DNA of 64,000 bases from Pseudomonas sp. B28(2017) (GTDB lineage Bacteria; Pseudomonadota; Gammaproteobacteria; Pseudomonadales; Pseudomonadaceae): NCBI RefSeq assembly GCF_002113025.1, contig NZ_NEJH01000004.1:1-64000 (forward strand), read 5' to 3'. Below the pieces are notes generated by a model. That model had not been told where the DNA came from. It searched no databases and saw only the letters and a list, made by a program, of their open reading frames with translations. Position numbers and translations under genes: made by a program. Shown here in pieces: positions 1 to 7,857 of the stretch; position 1 is the stretch's first letter, and every line of letters begins with the position of its first letter.

Positions 1-3
1 CCT

Positions 4-36
4 GCGTAACTCATTGTTTATCAAGGAGTTTTCCGT
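4..36. repeat. Imperfect copy of the sequence beside the tRNA-Pro fragment
   Basis: This stretch closely resembles 61172-61207, which lies immediately inside the tRNA-Pro 3' fragment near the other end of the window. By eye the first 27 bases match at about 24 positions (shared core CGTAACT-ATTGTTT-TCAAGGA), and similarity fades after that. Two such copies may mark the ends of related tRNA-targeting elements, which would place another attachment site just left of this window. Positions 37-307 contain no convincing gene. Confidence 0.4.
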
Positions 37-171
37 TTCGACTGCGCCGGAAGTGGGGCGAATTATAGAGATCTGAAATCTGCCGTCAAGCACTGATTCT
101 GTTTTTCTATCAATGACTTGCAGAAAGCAGCAAGACGCCCCCGCCTGAGCTTGATAGAGACATCAAAATGC

Positions 172-189
172 TCCTTCTATATAGAAGGA
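172..189. repeat. Perfect 18-bp palindrome
   Basis: Bases 172-189 read the same on both strands (TCCTTCTATATAGAAGGA). The site lies in a gene-free stretch about 120 bp beyond the 3' end of the ycaO-type gene. It has no T-run after it and only a central ATAT, so a protein-binding site fits better than a terminator. Its function is unknown. Confidence 0.5.
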
Positions 190-272
190 CTTCCTCATTG
201 GCAGCCACCGCCCACGACATAGCCAAAAAACAAGACCATCGCGCACTGACGACTGGCTGGCCGCCAAAAAAC

Positions 273-298
273 AAAAAAGCACCCAAGGTGCTTTTTTG
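273..298. terminator. Bidirectional Rho-independent terminator
   Basis: The hairpin has arms AAAAAAGCACC and GGTGCTTTTTT around a very short loop, with T-runs in both directions. It lies about 10 bp past the stop codon of the minus-strand OsmC-YcaO gene and probably ends that transcript. Confidence 0.8.
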
Positions 299-307
299 TT
301 GCTGCCA

Positions 308-2512
308 TCAGCTATATAAAGCCGCCACCCTGGCCCGCGCCATATGCAGCTTCTTGTAGCTGTCGATCAGCCGAAGGTGCCTGTCGAGCCCTTCCAGTTT
401 CATACTCGTCGGTGTCAGACCGTAAAAACGGACGCTGCCATTCACGGACCCTATCGCCGCGTCCATCCGCTCGTTACCGAACATCCGGCGGAAGTTGGCT
501 TCGTAATCGCTCAGTTCCAGATCATCGTCCAGTTGCATTTCCAGCACGACGTTCACGGCTTGATAAAACAAGCCGCGTTCGACGGTGTTGTCGTTGTATT
601 GCAAGAAGGCTTCCACCAGATCTTTCGCCTGATCAAACTTCTGCAAGGCGAGATAAATCAGCAGCCTCAGCTCCAGGATCGTCAATTTTCCCCAAGGCGT
701 GTTGTCGTCAAACTCGATGCCGATCAGAGTGGTGATGTCGGTGTAATCATCCAGCTCACTGTTTTCCAAACCCTTGGCAAGCGTTCTCAGACCGACTTTG
801 CTCAGGCTGTGCAGGTTGAGGATGTCGGCGCGGAACTGCAGCGCTTTGTTGGTGTTATCCCAGATCAAATCTTCTACCGGATAAATTTCCGAGTAATCCG
901 GCACCAGAATGCGACAGGCCTTGGCGCCGATGTGCTCATAGACCGCCATGTACACTTCTTTGCCCATGTCTTCGAGAATACCGAACAACGTCGCGGCCTC
1001 TTCGACATTGGAGTTTTCGCCTTGACCGGAGAAATCCCACTCAACGAATTCAAAATCCGGCTTGGCACTGAAGAAGCGCCACGAGACCACACCGCTGGAG
1101 TCGATAAAGTGCTCAACGAAGTTATTCGGCTCAGTCACCGCCTGACCTTCGAAGGTCGGTTGAGGCAGATCGTTCAAGCCTTCAAAACTGCGGCCTTGCA
1201 GCAGCTCCGTCAGGCTGCGCTCCAGCGCCACTTCCAGGCTTGGGTGCGCGCCGAACGAGGCAAACACGCCACCGGTACGCGGGTTCATCAAGGTGACACA
1301 CATCACCGGGAACTCCCCGCCCAGCGACGCATCCTTCACCAGCACCGGGAAGCCCTGCTCTTCCAGGGCCTGGATACCCGCCAGAATGCCCGGGTACTTG
1401 GCCAGCACTTCCTGCGGCACATCCGGCAGGGCCATTTCGCCTTCCAGGATTTCGCGCTTCACCGCACGCTCGAAGATCTCCGACAGGCATTGCACCTGCG
1501 CTTCGGCCAGCGTGTTGCCGGCGCTCATGCCATTACTCAGGAACAGGTTTTCGATCAGATTGGACGGGAAGTACACCACCTCATTGTCCGACTGGCGCAC
1601 AAAGGGTAGCGAACAAATACCGCGCTGGGTGTTGCCGGAGTTGGTGTCGTACAGATGCGAGCCACGCAACTCGCCGTCCCGGTCGTAAATTTTCAGGCAG
1701 TACTCGTCGAGAATTTCAGTCGGCAGTTCGTCCTTCGGGCCAGGCTTGAACCAGCGCTCGTCCGGGTAATGCACAAACGCCGCATTGGCGATGTCCTCGC
1801 CCCAGAACTGATCGTTGTAGAAGAAGTTGCAGTTGAGCCGCTCGATAAACTCGCCCAGTGCCGATGCCAGCGCGCCTTCTTTGGTCGCGCCTTTGCCGTT
1901 GGTAAAACACATCGGCGAGTGCGCATCGCGAATATGCAGTGACCACACATTGGGAACGATATTGCGCCACGAAGCGATTTCAATCTTCATGCCCAAGTCG
2001 GCCAGAATGCCCGACATGTTGGCGATGGTTTGCTCCAGTGGCAGGTCCTTGCCCACAATGTAGGTGCCCGCCTCGCCAGTCGAGTGCGGCATCAGCAACG
2101 CCTGGGCATCGGCGTCGAGATTTTCGACCTCTTCAATCACAAACTCAGGCCCGGTTTGCACCACCTTCTTTACTGTGCAACGATCGATCGAGCGCAAAAT
2201 ACCCTGGCGGTCCTTGTCGGAGATATCCGCCGGCAACTCGACCTGAATCTTGAAAATCTGGTTGTAGCGGTTTTCCGGATCAACAATGTTGTTCTGCGAC
2301 AGGCGGATATTGTCGGTGGGGATATTGCGAGTCTCACAATACAACTTCACGAAATACGCCGCACACAACGCCGACGAAGCCAGGAAGTAATCGAACGGAC
2401 CGGGTGCAGAGCCATCGCCCTTATAGCGGATAGGTTGGTCGGCCACCACCGTGAAGTCGTCGAACTTGGCCTCAAGTCGAAGGTTGTCGAGAAAGTTGAC
2501 CTTGATTTCCAT
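308..2512 (-). CDS. ycaO: OsmC domain / YcaO domain fusion protein
   Basis: The N-terminal ~135 residues are OsmC-like, including the SAPGPFDYFLASSALC segment typical of OsmC proteins. Residues ~140-560 form a YcaO domain with the paired Glu-rich ATP-binding helices (GEFIERLN and SEIFERAVK). The remaining ~170 residues are helical and TPR-like. YcaO proteins activate backbone amides with ATP; E. coli YcaO is linked to RimO-dependent methylthiolation of ribosomal protein S12. At 734 residues this is longer than E. coli YcaO because of the fused OsmC module. There is no neighbouring precursor peptide or azoline oxidase, so a housekeeping role is likelier than RiPP synthesis. The ATG start has only a weak ribosome site. 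A terminator follows the gene. Confidence 0.85.
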   Translation of the reverse strand: MEIKVNFLDNLRLEAKFDDFTVVADQPIRYKGDGSAPGPFDYFLASSALCAAYFVKLYCETRNIPTDNIRLSQNNIVDPENRYNQIFKIQVELPADISDKDRQGILRSIDRCTVKKVVQTGPEFVIEEVENLDADAQALLMPHSTGEAGTYIVGKDLPLEQTIANMSGILADLGMKIEIASWRNIVPNVWSLHIRDAHSPMCFTNGKGATKEGALASALGEFIERLNCNFFYNDQFWGEDIANAAFVHYPDERWFKPGPKDELPTEILDEYCLKIYDRDGELRGSHLYDTNSGNTQRGICSLPFVRQSDNEVVYFPSNLIENLFLSNGMSAGNTLAEAQVQCLSEIFERAVKREILEGEMALPDVPQEVLAKYPGILAGIQALEEQGFPVLVKDASLGGEFPVMCVTLMNPRTGGVFASFGAHPSLEVALERSLTELLQGRSFEGLNDLPQPTFEGQAVTEPNNFVEHFIDSSGVVSWRFFSAKPDFEFVEWDFSGQGENSNVEEAATLFGILEDMGKEVYMAVYEHIGAKACRILVPDYSEIYPVEDLIWDNTNKALQFRADILNLHSLSKVGLRTLAKGLENSELDDYTDITTLIGIEFDDNTPWGKLTILELRLLIYLALQKFDQAKDLVEAFLQYNDNTVERGLFYQAVNVVLEMQLDDDLELSDYEANFRRMFGNERMDAAIGSVNGSVRFYGLTPTSMKLEGLDRHLRLIDSYKKLHMARARVAALYS

Positions 2513-2589
2513 GCGTGCTTACCAGAATAACGAGCTATACGATTTGGCCGCCATTATCCGGTTTTTCAGCACAGACCGTTAACTTTCCA

Positions 2590-3492
2590 CTATTTTTCGA
2601 CCAACACCACCCCGCGCTCCTCAAGCAAGCGCACAAACATCGTCAGGCTCTGCGACACCGTCCCCCTGCGCCACACCAGCCAGGTACACAAATAGCGGAA
2701 CGACTCCGACAACGGCCAGACGCTGACCGTCGTGCATCCAGGCATGCTTTCGAGCATGCTGCGAGGCATCAGCGCCAGACCGGCACCGGCGCTGACACAG
2801 GCCAACATGCCGTGATAGGACTCCATTTCGAAAATCTTGCCGGGCACCGCTGCGCCATTGGCGAACCAGCTTTCGAAATGATGGCGATAGGAGCAGTTGG
2901 AGCGGAATGCATAGATGTTTTCGCCATTCACATCCTTCGCCCGATGAATCGGCTCATGATTGAGCGGCGCGATCAAGACCATTTCCTCCTCGAATACCGG
3001 CACCCCTTCCAGCGCCGGATGCAACACCGGACCATCGACAAATGCAGCGGCCAGCCGCCCTGACAGCACCCCATCGATCATGGTCCCGGAGGGCCCGGTG
3101 GACAGGTCCAGCTCGACCTTGGCGTGCTTCTGGTTATAGACCGCCAATAGCTCTGGAATACGTACCGCCGCAGTACTTTCCAGCGAACCCAGGGCGAATG
3201 CTCCTTGTGGCTCTTCACCCGCCACTGTGGCGCGAGCTTCCTGAACCAGGTCGAGAATGCGTCGAGCGTAATCCAGAAAGCTCCAGCCAGCCGGCGACAG
3301 GCGCAGGCGACTCTTCTCGCGGATAAACAGGTCCACCCCCAAGTCCAGCTCAAGCTGCTTGATTCTGGTCGTGAGATTCGAGGGCACCCGATGAATATGC
3401 TGGGCGGCCACGCTAATGCTGCCGTGCTCGGCGACAGCCTTGAAAATTTCGAGCTGAACCAGATCCAGGATACTTTCTCCAAACGTGAACAT
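2590..3492 (-). CDS. ptrR: LysR-family regulator PtrR (YneJ)
   Basis: This 300-residue LysR regulator has an N-terminal helix-turn-helix ([21 protein letters not shown]) and a C-terminal effector domain. I recognise it as the E. coli PtrR/YneJ type from segments such as [26 protein letters not shown] and [10 protein letters not shown]. It is transcribed divergently from sad across 78 bp, the same pairing as yneJ-yneI in E. coli, so it very probably controls sad. Putrescine/GABA-derived inducers are known for the E. coli protein; using them here is inference. Confidence 0.85.
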   Translation of the reverse strand: MFTFGESILDLVQLEIFKAVAEHGSISVAAQHIHRVPSNLTTRIKQLELDLGVDLFIREKSRLRLSPAGWSFLDYARRILDLVQEARATVAGEEPQGAFALGSLESTAAVRIPELLAVYNQKHAKVELDLSTGPSGTMIDGVLSGRLAAAFVDGPVLHPALEGVPVFEEEMVLIAPLNHEPIHRAKDVNGENIYAFRSNCSYRHHFESWFANGAAVPGKIFEMESYHGMLACVSAGAGLALMPRSMLESMPGCTTVSVWPLSESFRYLCTWLVWRRGTVSQSLTMFVRLLEERGVVLVEK

Positions 3493-3570
3493 TATGCTCA
3501 GTATTATTCAGTTTCCATAAAACATATACCCCCATAACCTGAGCACATCCCCACCTTGCAGGACGGTGCC

Positions 3571-4962
3571 ATGACCAACGTTTCCAGCCTTAGCCATGCC
3601 ATTTCGATCAACCCGACTACCGGCGAACAGATCGGCCAGTACCCTTTCGAATCCGATTCAGCATTGCAGGCTACGCTGACGCGGGCCGCTATCGGGTTTC
3701 GTAGCTGGCGCAGCAAACCGGTTGAACAACGCGCACAGCTTTTGATCAACCTCGGCCAAGCCTTGCGCAACAACGCAGAGGCCATGGCGAACATGATCAC
3801 CCGGGAAATGGGCAAGCCGATTACTCAGTCCCGCGGTGAAATTGAAAAGTGCGCACAACTCTGCGAGTGGTACGCCGAACACGGCCCCGCCATGCTGAGC
3901 CCGGAACCGACCCTGGTTGAAGGCGGCAAGGCACGCATTGAATATCGCCCGCTCGGTCCGATTCTCGCCGTCATGCCGTGGAACTTCCCCATCTGGCAAG
4001 TCCTGCGCGGCGCGGTCCCCACTTTGCTCGCCGGCAATACCTACGTGCTCAAGCACGCGCCAAACGTCATGGGCAGCGCCTACCTGCTGCTGGAAGCCTT
4101 CAAGCAAGCGGACTTTCCTGAAGGTGCTTTCGAAGTCATCAATGTCACACCGGAGGGGGTATCCAGGGCGATCGCCGATCCACGCATCGCGGCTGTCACC
4201 CTCACCGGTAGCGTCCGTGCGGGCATGGCCATCGGTGCTCAGGCTGGAGCTGCACTGAAGAAATGCGTGCTGGAACTGGGCGGCTCCGACCCATTTATCG
4301 TGCTCGACGACGCGGACCTCGATGAGGCGGTAAAAGCCGCCGTGGTCGGGCGCTATCAGAACACAGGACAAGTCTGCGCCGCCGCCAAACGCCTGATTGT
4401 CGAACAAGGCATTGCCCGGGAATTTACCCGCAGGTTTGTCGAGGCTACCCGACAACTGGTCGTTGGTGACCCACTAGCCAGCAACACCTACATCGGCCCG
4501 ATGGCTCGCTTCGATCTGCGCGATGAACTGGATCAACAGGTACGCGACACACTGGAAGAAGGCGCGACGTTGCTGATGGGTGGAAAGAAGACTGAAGGCC
4601 CCGGCAATTACTATGAACCCACTGTACTCGGTGACGTGACCGATCAGATGACATCATTCAAACAGGAATTGTTTGGTCCTGTGGCCTCGATCATCACGGC
4701 CCGAGATGCAGCCCATGCGCTGGAGCTGGCCAATGACAGCGAATTCGGCCTCACCGCCACCCTCTACACGCGCAATGTCGAACTCGCCCGGCAGATGGCC
4801 GGCGAACTTGAAACCGGCGGCGTGTTCATCAACGGCTATAGCGCCAGCGATCCGCGTGTCAGCTTTGGTGGAGTGAAGAAGAGTGGCTTTGGCCGGGAGC
4901 TCTCGCATTTCGGGGTGCGCGAATTCTGTAATGCACAAACGGTTTGGCTGGATCGACGCTAA
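3571..4962 (+). CDS. sad: NAD-dependent succinate semialdehyde dehydrogenase Sad (YneI)
   Basis: The protein is an aldehyde dehydrogenase of 463 residues. It oxidises succinate semialdehyde to succinate in the last step of GABA/putrescine breakdown. The catalytic Cys is in GQVCAAAKR and the general-base Glu in LELGGSDPF. The N-terminal HAISINPTTGEQ and C-terminal VAFGGVKKSGFGREL-like segments match E. coli Sad closely, and the length equals that family's. I chose the ATG at 3571 because it begins the Sad-like sequence and follows a GGACGG site. The divergent ptrR gene supports the assignment. Confidence 0.9.
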   Translation: MTNVSSLSHAISINPTTGEQIGQYPFESDSALQATLTRAAIGFRSWRSKPVEQRAQLLINLGQALRNNAEAMANMITREMGKPITQSRGEIEKCAQLCEWYAEHGPAMLSPEPTLVEGGKARIEYRPLGPILAVMPWNFPIWQVLRGAVPTLLAGNTYVLKHAPNVMGSAYLLLEAFKQADFPEGAFEVINVTPEGVSRAIADPRIAAVTLTGSVRAGMAIGAQAGAALKKCVLELGGSDPFIVLDDADLDEAVKAAVVGRYQNTGQVCAAAKRLIVEQGIAREFTRRFVEATRQLVVGDPLASNTYIGPMARFDLRDELDQQVRDTLEEGATLLMGGKKTEGPGNYYEPTVLGDVTDQMTSFKQELFGPVASIITARDAAHALELANDSEFGLTATLYTRNVELARQMAGELETGGVFINGYSASDPRVSFGGVKKSGFGRELSHFGVREFCNAQTVWLDRR

Positions 4963-5000
4963 GGGTTCTGTAACAGCGCTAGCTCAATGAGCAGGAGGGA

Positions 5001-5027
5001 TCAGGGCGGAAATCAACCCGCCCTGAA
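5001..5027. terminator. Hairpin between convergent genes
   Basis: The arms TCAGGGCGG and CCGCCCTGA pair perfectly around an 8-base loop. It lies between sad (+) and the lipoprotein gene (-), which converge. There is no strong T-run on either side, so termination efficiency is uncertain. Confidence 0.5.
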
Positions 5028-5043
5028 AGAGACGATAAAAGTA

Positions 5044-5274
5044 TCAATCGTCCCTGTCGTCGCGATCGCGATACTGACGGTGGTAACGATCATAGTCACG
5101 ATGATCATGTCGACGATAATAACCTTGATCATCGTCATCCCCTTGGTCGTATCCACGACGATAATCATGATCATAATCTCGACCGTACCTCCCTCCGTCT
5201 TCCCAGTGAGGGCCGCAGCCTCCCAGCAAGAGCGAACCTGAAAGGGCCAAGATCATCATTACTGCGCGCTTCAT
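5044..5274 (-). CDS. His/Asp/Arg/Tyr-rich small lipoprotein
   Basis: This 76-residue protein begins MKRAVMMILALSGSLLLGGC, a lipoprotein signal with lipobox LGGC. Its whole mature part is built from D, H, R, Y and G, with clusters such as YDHDY and RRHDHRDYDRYH. I chose the ATG at 5274 because an AGGACG ribosome site precedes it and the signal peptide starts there. The composition suggests metal binding or a disordered surface tail, but no family is recognised. The coding strand is supported by the signal peptide; the plus-strand reading of the same DNA is low complexity. Confidence 0.65.
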   Translation of the reverse strand: MKRAVMMILALSGSLLLGGCGPHWEDGGRYGRDYDHDYRRGYDQGDDDDQGYYRRHDHRDYDRYHRQYRDRDDRDD

Positions 5275-5343
5275 TTGAACGTCCTGAATGGTCAGAGCTA
5301 CAGAGGCGGTTGTCACTCTCCGAGAAGATCGTCTGGATAGCAT

Positions 5344-5837
5344 TCAACCGTAATTATGACCACTCAGTAACTCAATGATTCATTTGTGAAATACGGCAAT
5401 CCGAAAATTCTCGCCTCAGGGCAAGCTACCCCTACCAGGAGCGGTCGGTGAAACAAGGCCGCTACTATCTCCATAAATGGGGCATTACACCCACCCAACC
5501 GGGCGTTTACCACCTGATTTGAGGAATATTCCCCACTCCCCTTTCTCCTGCTCGAAACGCCCGGAAGCAGTCTACTAATTAAGTTGAACTTTTTTCGCCC
5601 TATTGAAATGGCTCATTAGTTGCACCCCTCCTCGTACCCGTAACAGCTGTCGTCCCGGACATCATGCAGACGACGGGGCTTGCCAGACTCCGCATGACGC
5701 GAGGGGTGAAATATGCAACGCGCGACACCAGCAGTCAGCGGTTCTACCTGACTGGCGAGCACTGTTCATCCTGCCGGTGATCCCGATGTACACCCTCTGC
5801 AGCTATTACGTGTTCCGCGGAAAAGTGAGGATTGGTG
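5344..5837. other. Gene-poor stretch with doubtful ORF remnants
   Basis: No convincing gene is seen here. A plus-strand reading across 5447-5515 resembles the GRYYLHKWG part of an IS630-type transposase helix-turn-helix, but too little is left to call. A plus-strand frame ending at 5851 carries one hydrophobic segment (residues ALFILPVIPMYTLCSYYVF) followed by a basic tail. It could be the last part of a decayed membrane protein, and it overlaps the start of the next small ORF. Confidence 0.3.
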
Positions 5838-5993
5838 ATGGCTTCCACTAATAAATCAATTGCTCGAATCACGAATAGACCGATACCCCGTTATAAGCAT
5901 ATCGCTCAGTTGAGCCTGATGTTTATAGCGTTATTGATTGCGCTGGCGTTGTCCACTGTACTGGCGATGGAGTTGACGCTTGGAACGCTCTGA
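5838..5993 (+). CDS. Small single-pass membrane protein, unknown
   Basis: This 51-residue ORF starts with ATG at 5838 behind a GTGAGG-like ribosome site. Its N-terminus is basic (ITNRPIPRYKHI), followed by a ~23-residue hydrophobic helix (LMFIALLIALALSTVLA) and a short tail. No family is recognised. It lies ~700 bp upstream of wssA on the same strand. It may be a genuine small membrane protein or a decayed remnant; nothing links it to cellulose apart from position. Confidence 0.35.
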   Translation: MASTNKSIARITNRPIPRYKHIAQLSLMFIALLIALALSTVLAMELTLGTL

Positions 5994-6690
5994 CGAGGCC
6001 AGTTAAAAAAAGCAAATCATGCTCTTGGCATTGGCGAGCACTGTAATTGATAGTTATTTTCATCATCATTGCGAAACGACATGAAGATCACAACACCTAC
6101 GCAATGGAATGATCGCAAGCCACGTCACCAAGTTCTATTTACAACCAATCGAAACAGCACTCATCAGGCTGACGGCATCAATAGCACTGGCGTCGGGTCC
6201 TCACCGAAAACCTGCCAACCGGGGCCGCGTATTTCCCTTGCAACTCTCGCCATCAGGCGTCCATAACTCGACGTCTGGTAAAAACGGAAGAACATTGTTT
6301 TAAAACCACTACTATTCCTTAATAAATACCAGCCAACCTCTTTAATACATAAGCCGGCATAAAACCATCGAAGTCGATCAACATTCACACACCATCGCGC
6401 CGAAAGTCACCCCCCCATTACCCATCATTACATTACAGCTCGTTGAACAGTCCTTACTGGGCGTACTCCAACATTCAAACTCTCTACGAGCAACATAACA
6501 CCTTAATAACACCCAGCCTTACAGCAACAACCATCGCTGACTTCTTATAACAATCGTTGACACTAAGATTTAGACGCTCTAGATTAATGGCACTCTGCCA
6601 ACATCCAGACGACGCATAAACTTTTCAAGTTGATGATTTAAAGTTAATGGAATGCTGAGTTTCTGAGTTATTCCATTCCTGGTACAACGC
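5994..6690. other. AT-rich region upstream of the wss operon
   Basis: About 700 bp without a convincing gene and clearly richer in A+T than its flanks. This is the expected place for wss regulation (FleQ, AmrZ and similar regulators act on such operons in Pseudomonas), but I cannot identify individual regulator sites by eye. The one clear element is the promoter at 6557-6585. Confidence 0.5.
6557..6585 (+). promoter_or_regulatory. Candidate sigma-70 promoter of the wss operon
   Basis: A perfect -35 hexamer TTGACA (6557-6562) is followed after exactly 17 bp by TAGATT (6580-6585), which matches the -10 consensus at four of six positions. Transcription would start near 6592, giving a leader of about 100 nt before wssA. 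Confidence 0.5.
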
Positions 6691-7857
6691 ATGAAATATG
6701 TAGATGATATTGCGAAACTCTTTACACGTTTTGGCGCCAATGCGGAGAGCTACCAGGAAATACTACCGAACTATAAAGATTTCAAAGACAACCCGGCTAC
6801 ACCTGCGCCGGCTGAGCAAGAACCGTCGACGGCCTTGCCTCCCCCAACACCAACACCCCCTGTGTTTCAACTGGACGAGCCACAGCCCTCTTTATTGATT
6901 GGCGCGCCGATCGAGCCTGTGAAGAATGCTGCCCTCTCGCAACCTTCGCCCAAATCCCCTCTCCTGACCAAGCCACCTGCGAGTTCTGCTACGGGTGACC
7001 GTCAGCGATTGAGCGACCTGTTGCGCGAACTCAATCAGGTTCGTCGAGACGGTCTGCCAGAAACGACTCGCAAGCGGACCAGGGCGAAGGTCATCGCTAT
7101 CGTTTCGGCGAATGGCGGGGTGGGTAAAAGCACCATTGCCGCTGGCCTCGCAAAAACACTTCGGCGTCCTGGCGGGCGAACCATCGCGATTGATCTGGAC
7201 CCTCAGAACGCACTGTCCAGCCACTTGGGTATCACCCGGGAGGTTCCCGGGCTGATCCAGCTCAAAGAGCAGGACGCCGACTGGGGCGCTCATCGCCTGC
7301 CGGGCTTTAGCGACAGCGAGTGCCTGCCCTTCGGCACTGGCGATGTGAACGATCGCCGATTGCTCAAGCAGTTGATGCTTGAAGATTCTGACTGGTTGAA
7401 TCAGCACCTTGCGTCAATGAACCTCAGCGAAAACGATACGGTGATCCTGGACACGCCTTCGGGTGCGACCGTCTATTCGCAACAGGCACTCGATGCCGCC
7501 GATCTGGTGCTGGTGATGACAGTGGCCGACGCGGCCTCCTACCTGGCACTGGACACTATGACCCAATGGCTGGAAACCAGCCGACGACGCGCGCAGCGGC
7601 ACCGCTATGTGCTCAACCAACGGGATGACTCGCGTTCGTTCTGCAGGGACATGGGCGTGCTGTTTCGGCGGCGGCTCGGCGCCAACCTGATCGGAACGAT
7701 TCGCCTCGATCACCAGTTCAACGAGTCGCTGGCCTATGGTCGGGACCTGCTGCAGTACGCACCCGGGAGCGTTGGCTGTCAGGACATTCTCTCACTGTCA
7801 GACGCGGTCCATGCCCTGCTTTGCGCAGGTGATTCCAGCGAGCAGGGCACGCCATGA
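6691..7857 (+). CDS. wssA: WssA, BcsQ/MinD-like cellulose biosynthesis ATPase with N-terminal extension
   Basis: The P-loop ATPase part begins near residue 130 with a deviant Walker A (SANGGVGKST) and continues with DLDPQN and an ILDTPSG Walker B-like segment, as in BcsQ/MinD proteins. These localise or assist the cellulose synthase at the membrane. The first ~25 residues (YVDDIAKLFTRFGA) resemble the short BcsR/BcsP type, followed by ~90 Pro-rich linker residues. WssA would then be a natural BcsR/P-BcsQ fusion; that part is inference. It is the first gene of the operon, its stop overlaps the wssB start, and its ribosome site is weak. Confidence 0.85.
   Translation: MKYVDDIAKLFTRFGANAESYQEILPNYKDFKDNPATPAPAEQEPSTALPPPTPTPPVFQLDEPQPSLLIGAPIEPVKNAALSQPSPKSPLLTKPPASSATGDRQRLSDLLRELNQVRRDGLPETTRKRTRAKVIAIVSANGGVGKSTIAAGLAKTLRRPGGRTIAIDLDPQNALSSHLGITREVPGLIQLKEQDADWGAHRLPGFSDSECLPFGTGDVNDRRLLKQLMLEDSDWLNQHLASMNLSENDTVILDTPSGATVYSQQALDAADLVLVMTVADAASYLALDTMTQWLETSRRRAQRHRYVLNQRDDSRSFCRDMGVLFRRRLGANLIGTIRLDHQFNESLAYGRDLLQYAPGSVGCQDILSLSDAVHALLCAGDSSEQGTP

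Noticed and set aside
344..1609. A 421-residue plus-strand frame opposite the OsmC-YcaO gene
   Set aside because: Antisense shadow of a gene with clear YcaO motifs; no ribosome site or domain.
5447..5570. Possible IS630 transposase scrap (GRYYLHKWGITP)
   Set aside because: Only about a dozen residues resemble the family; could be chance.
6164..6388. A 74-residue minus-strand ORF upstream of wssA
   Set aside because: No ribosome site, no recognisable pattern, and located in the AT-rich regulatory region; not enough support.
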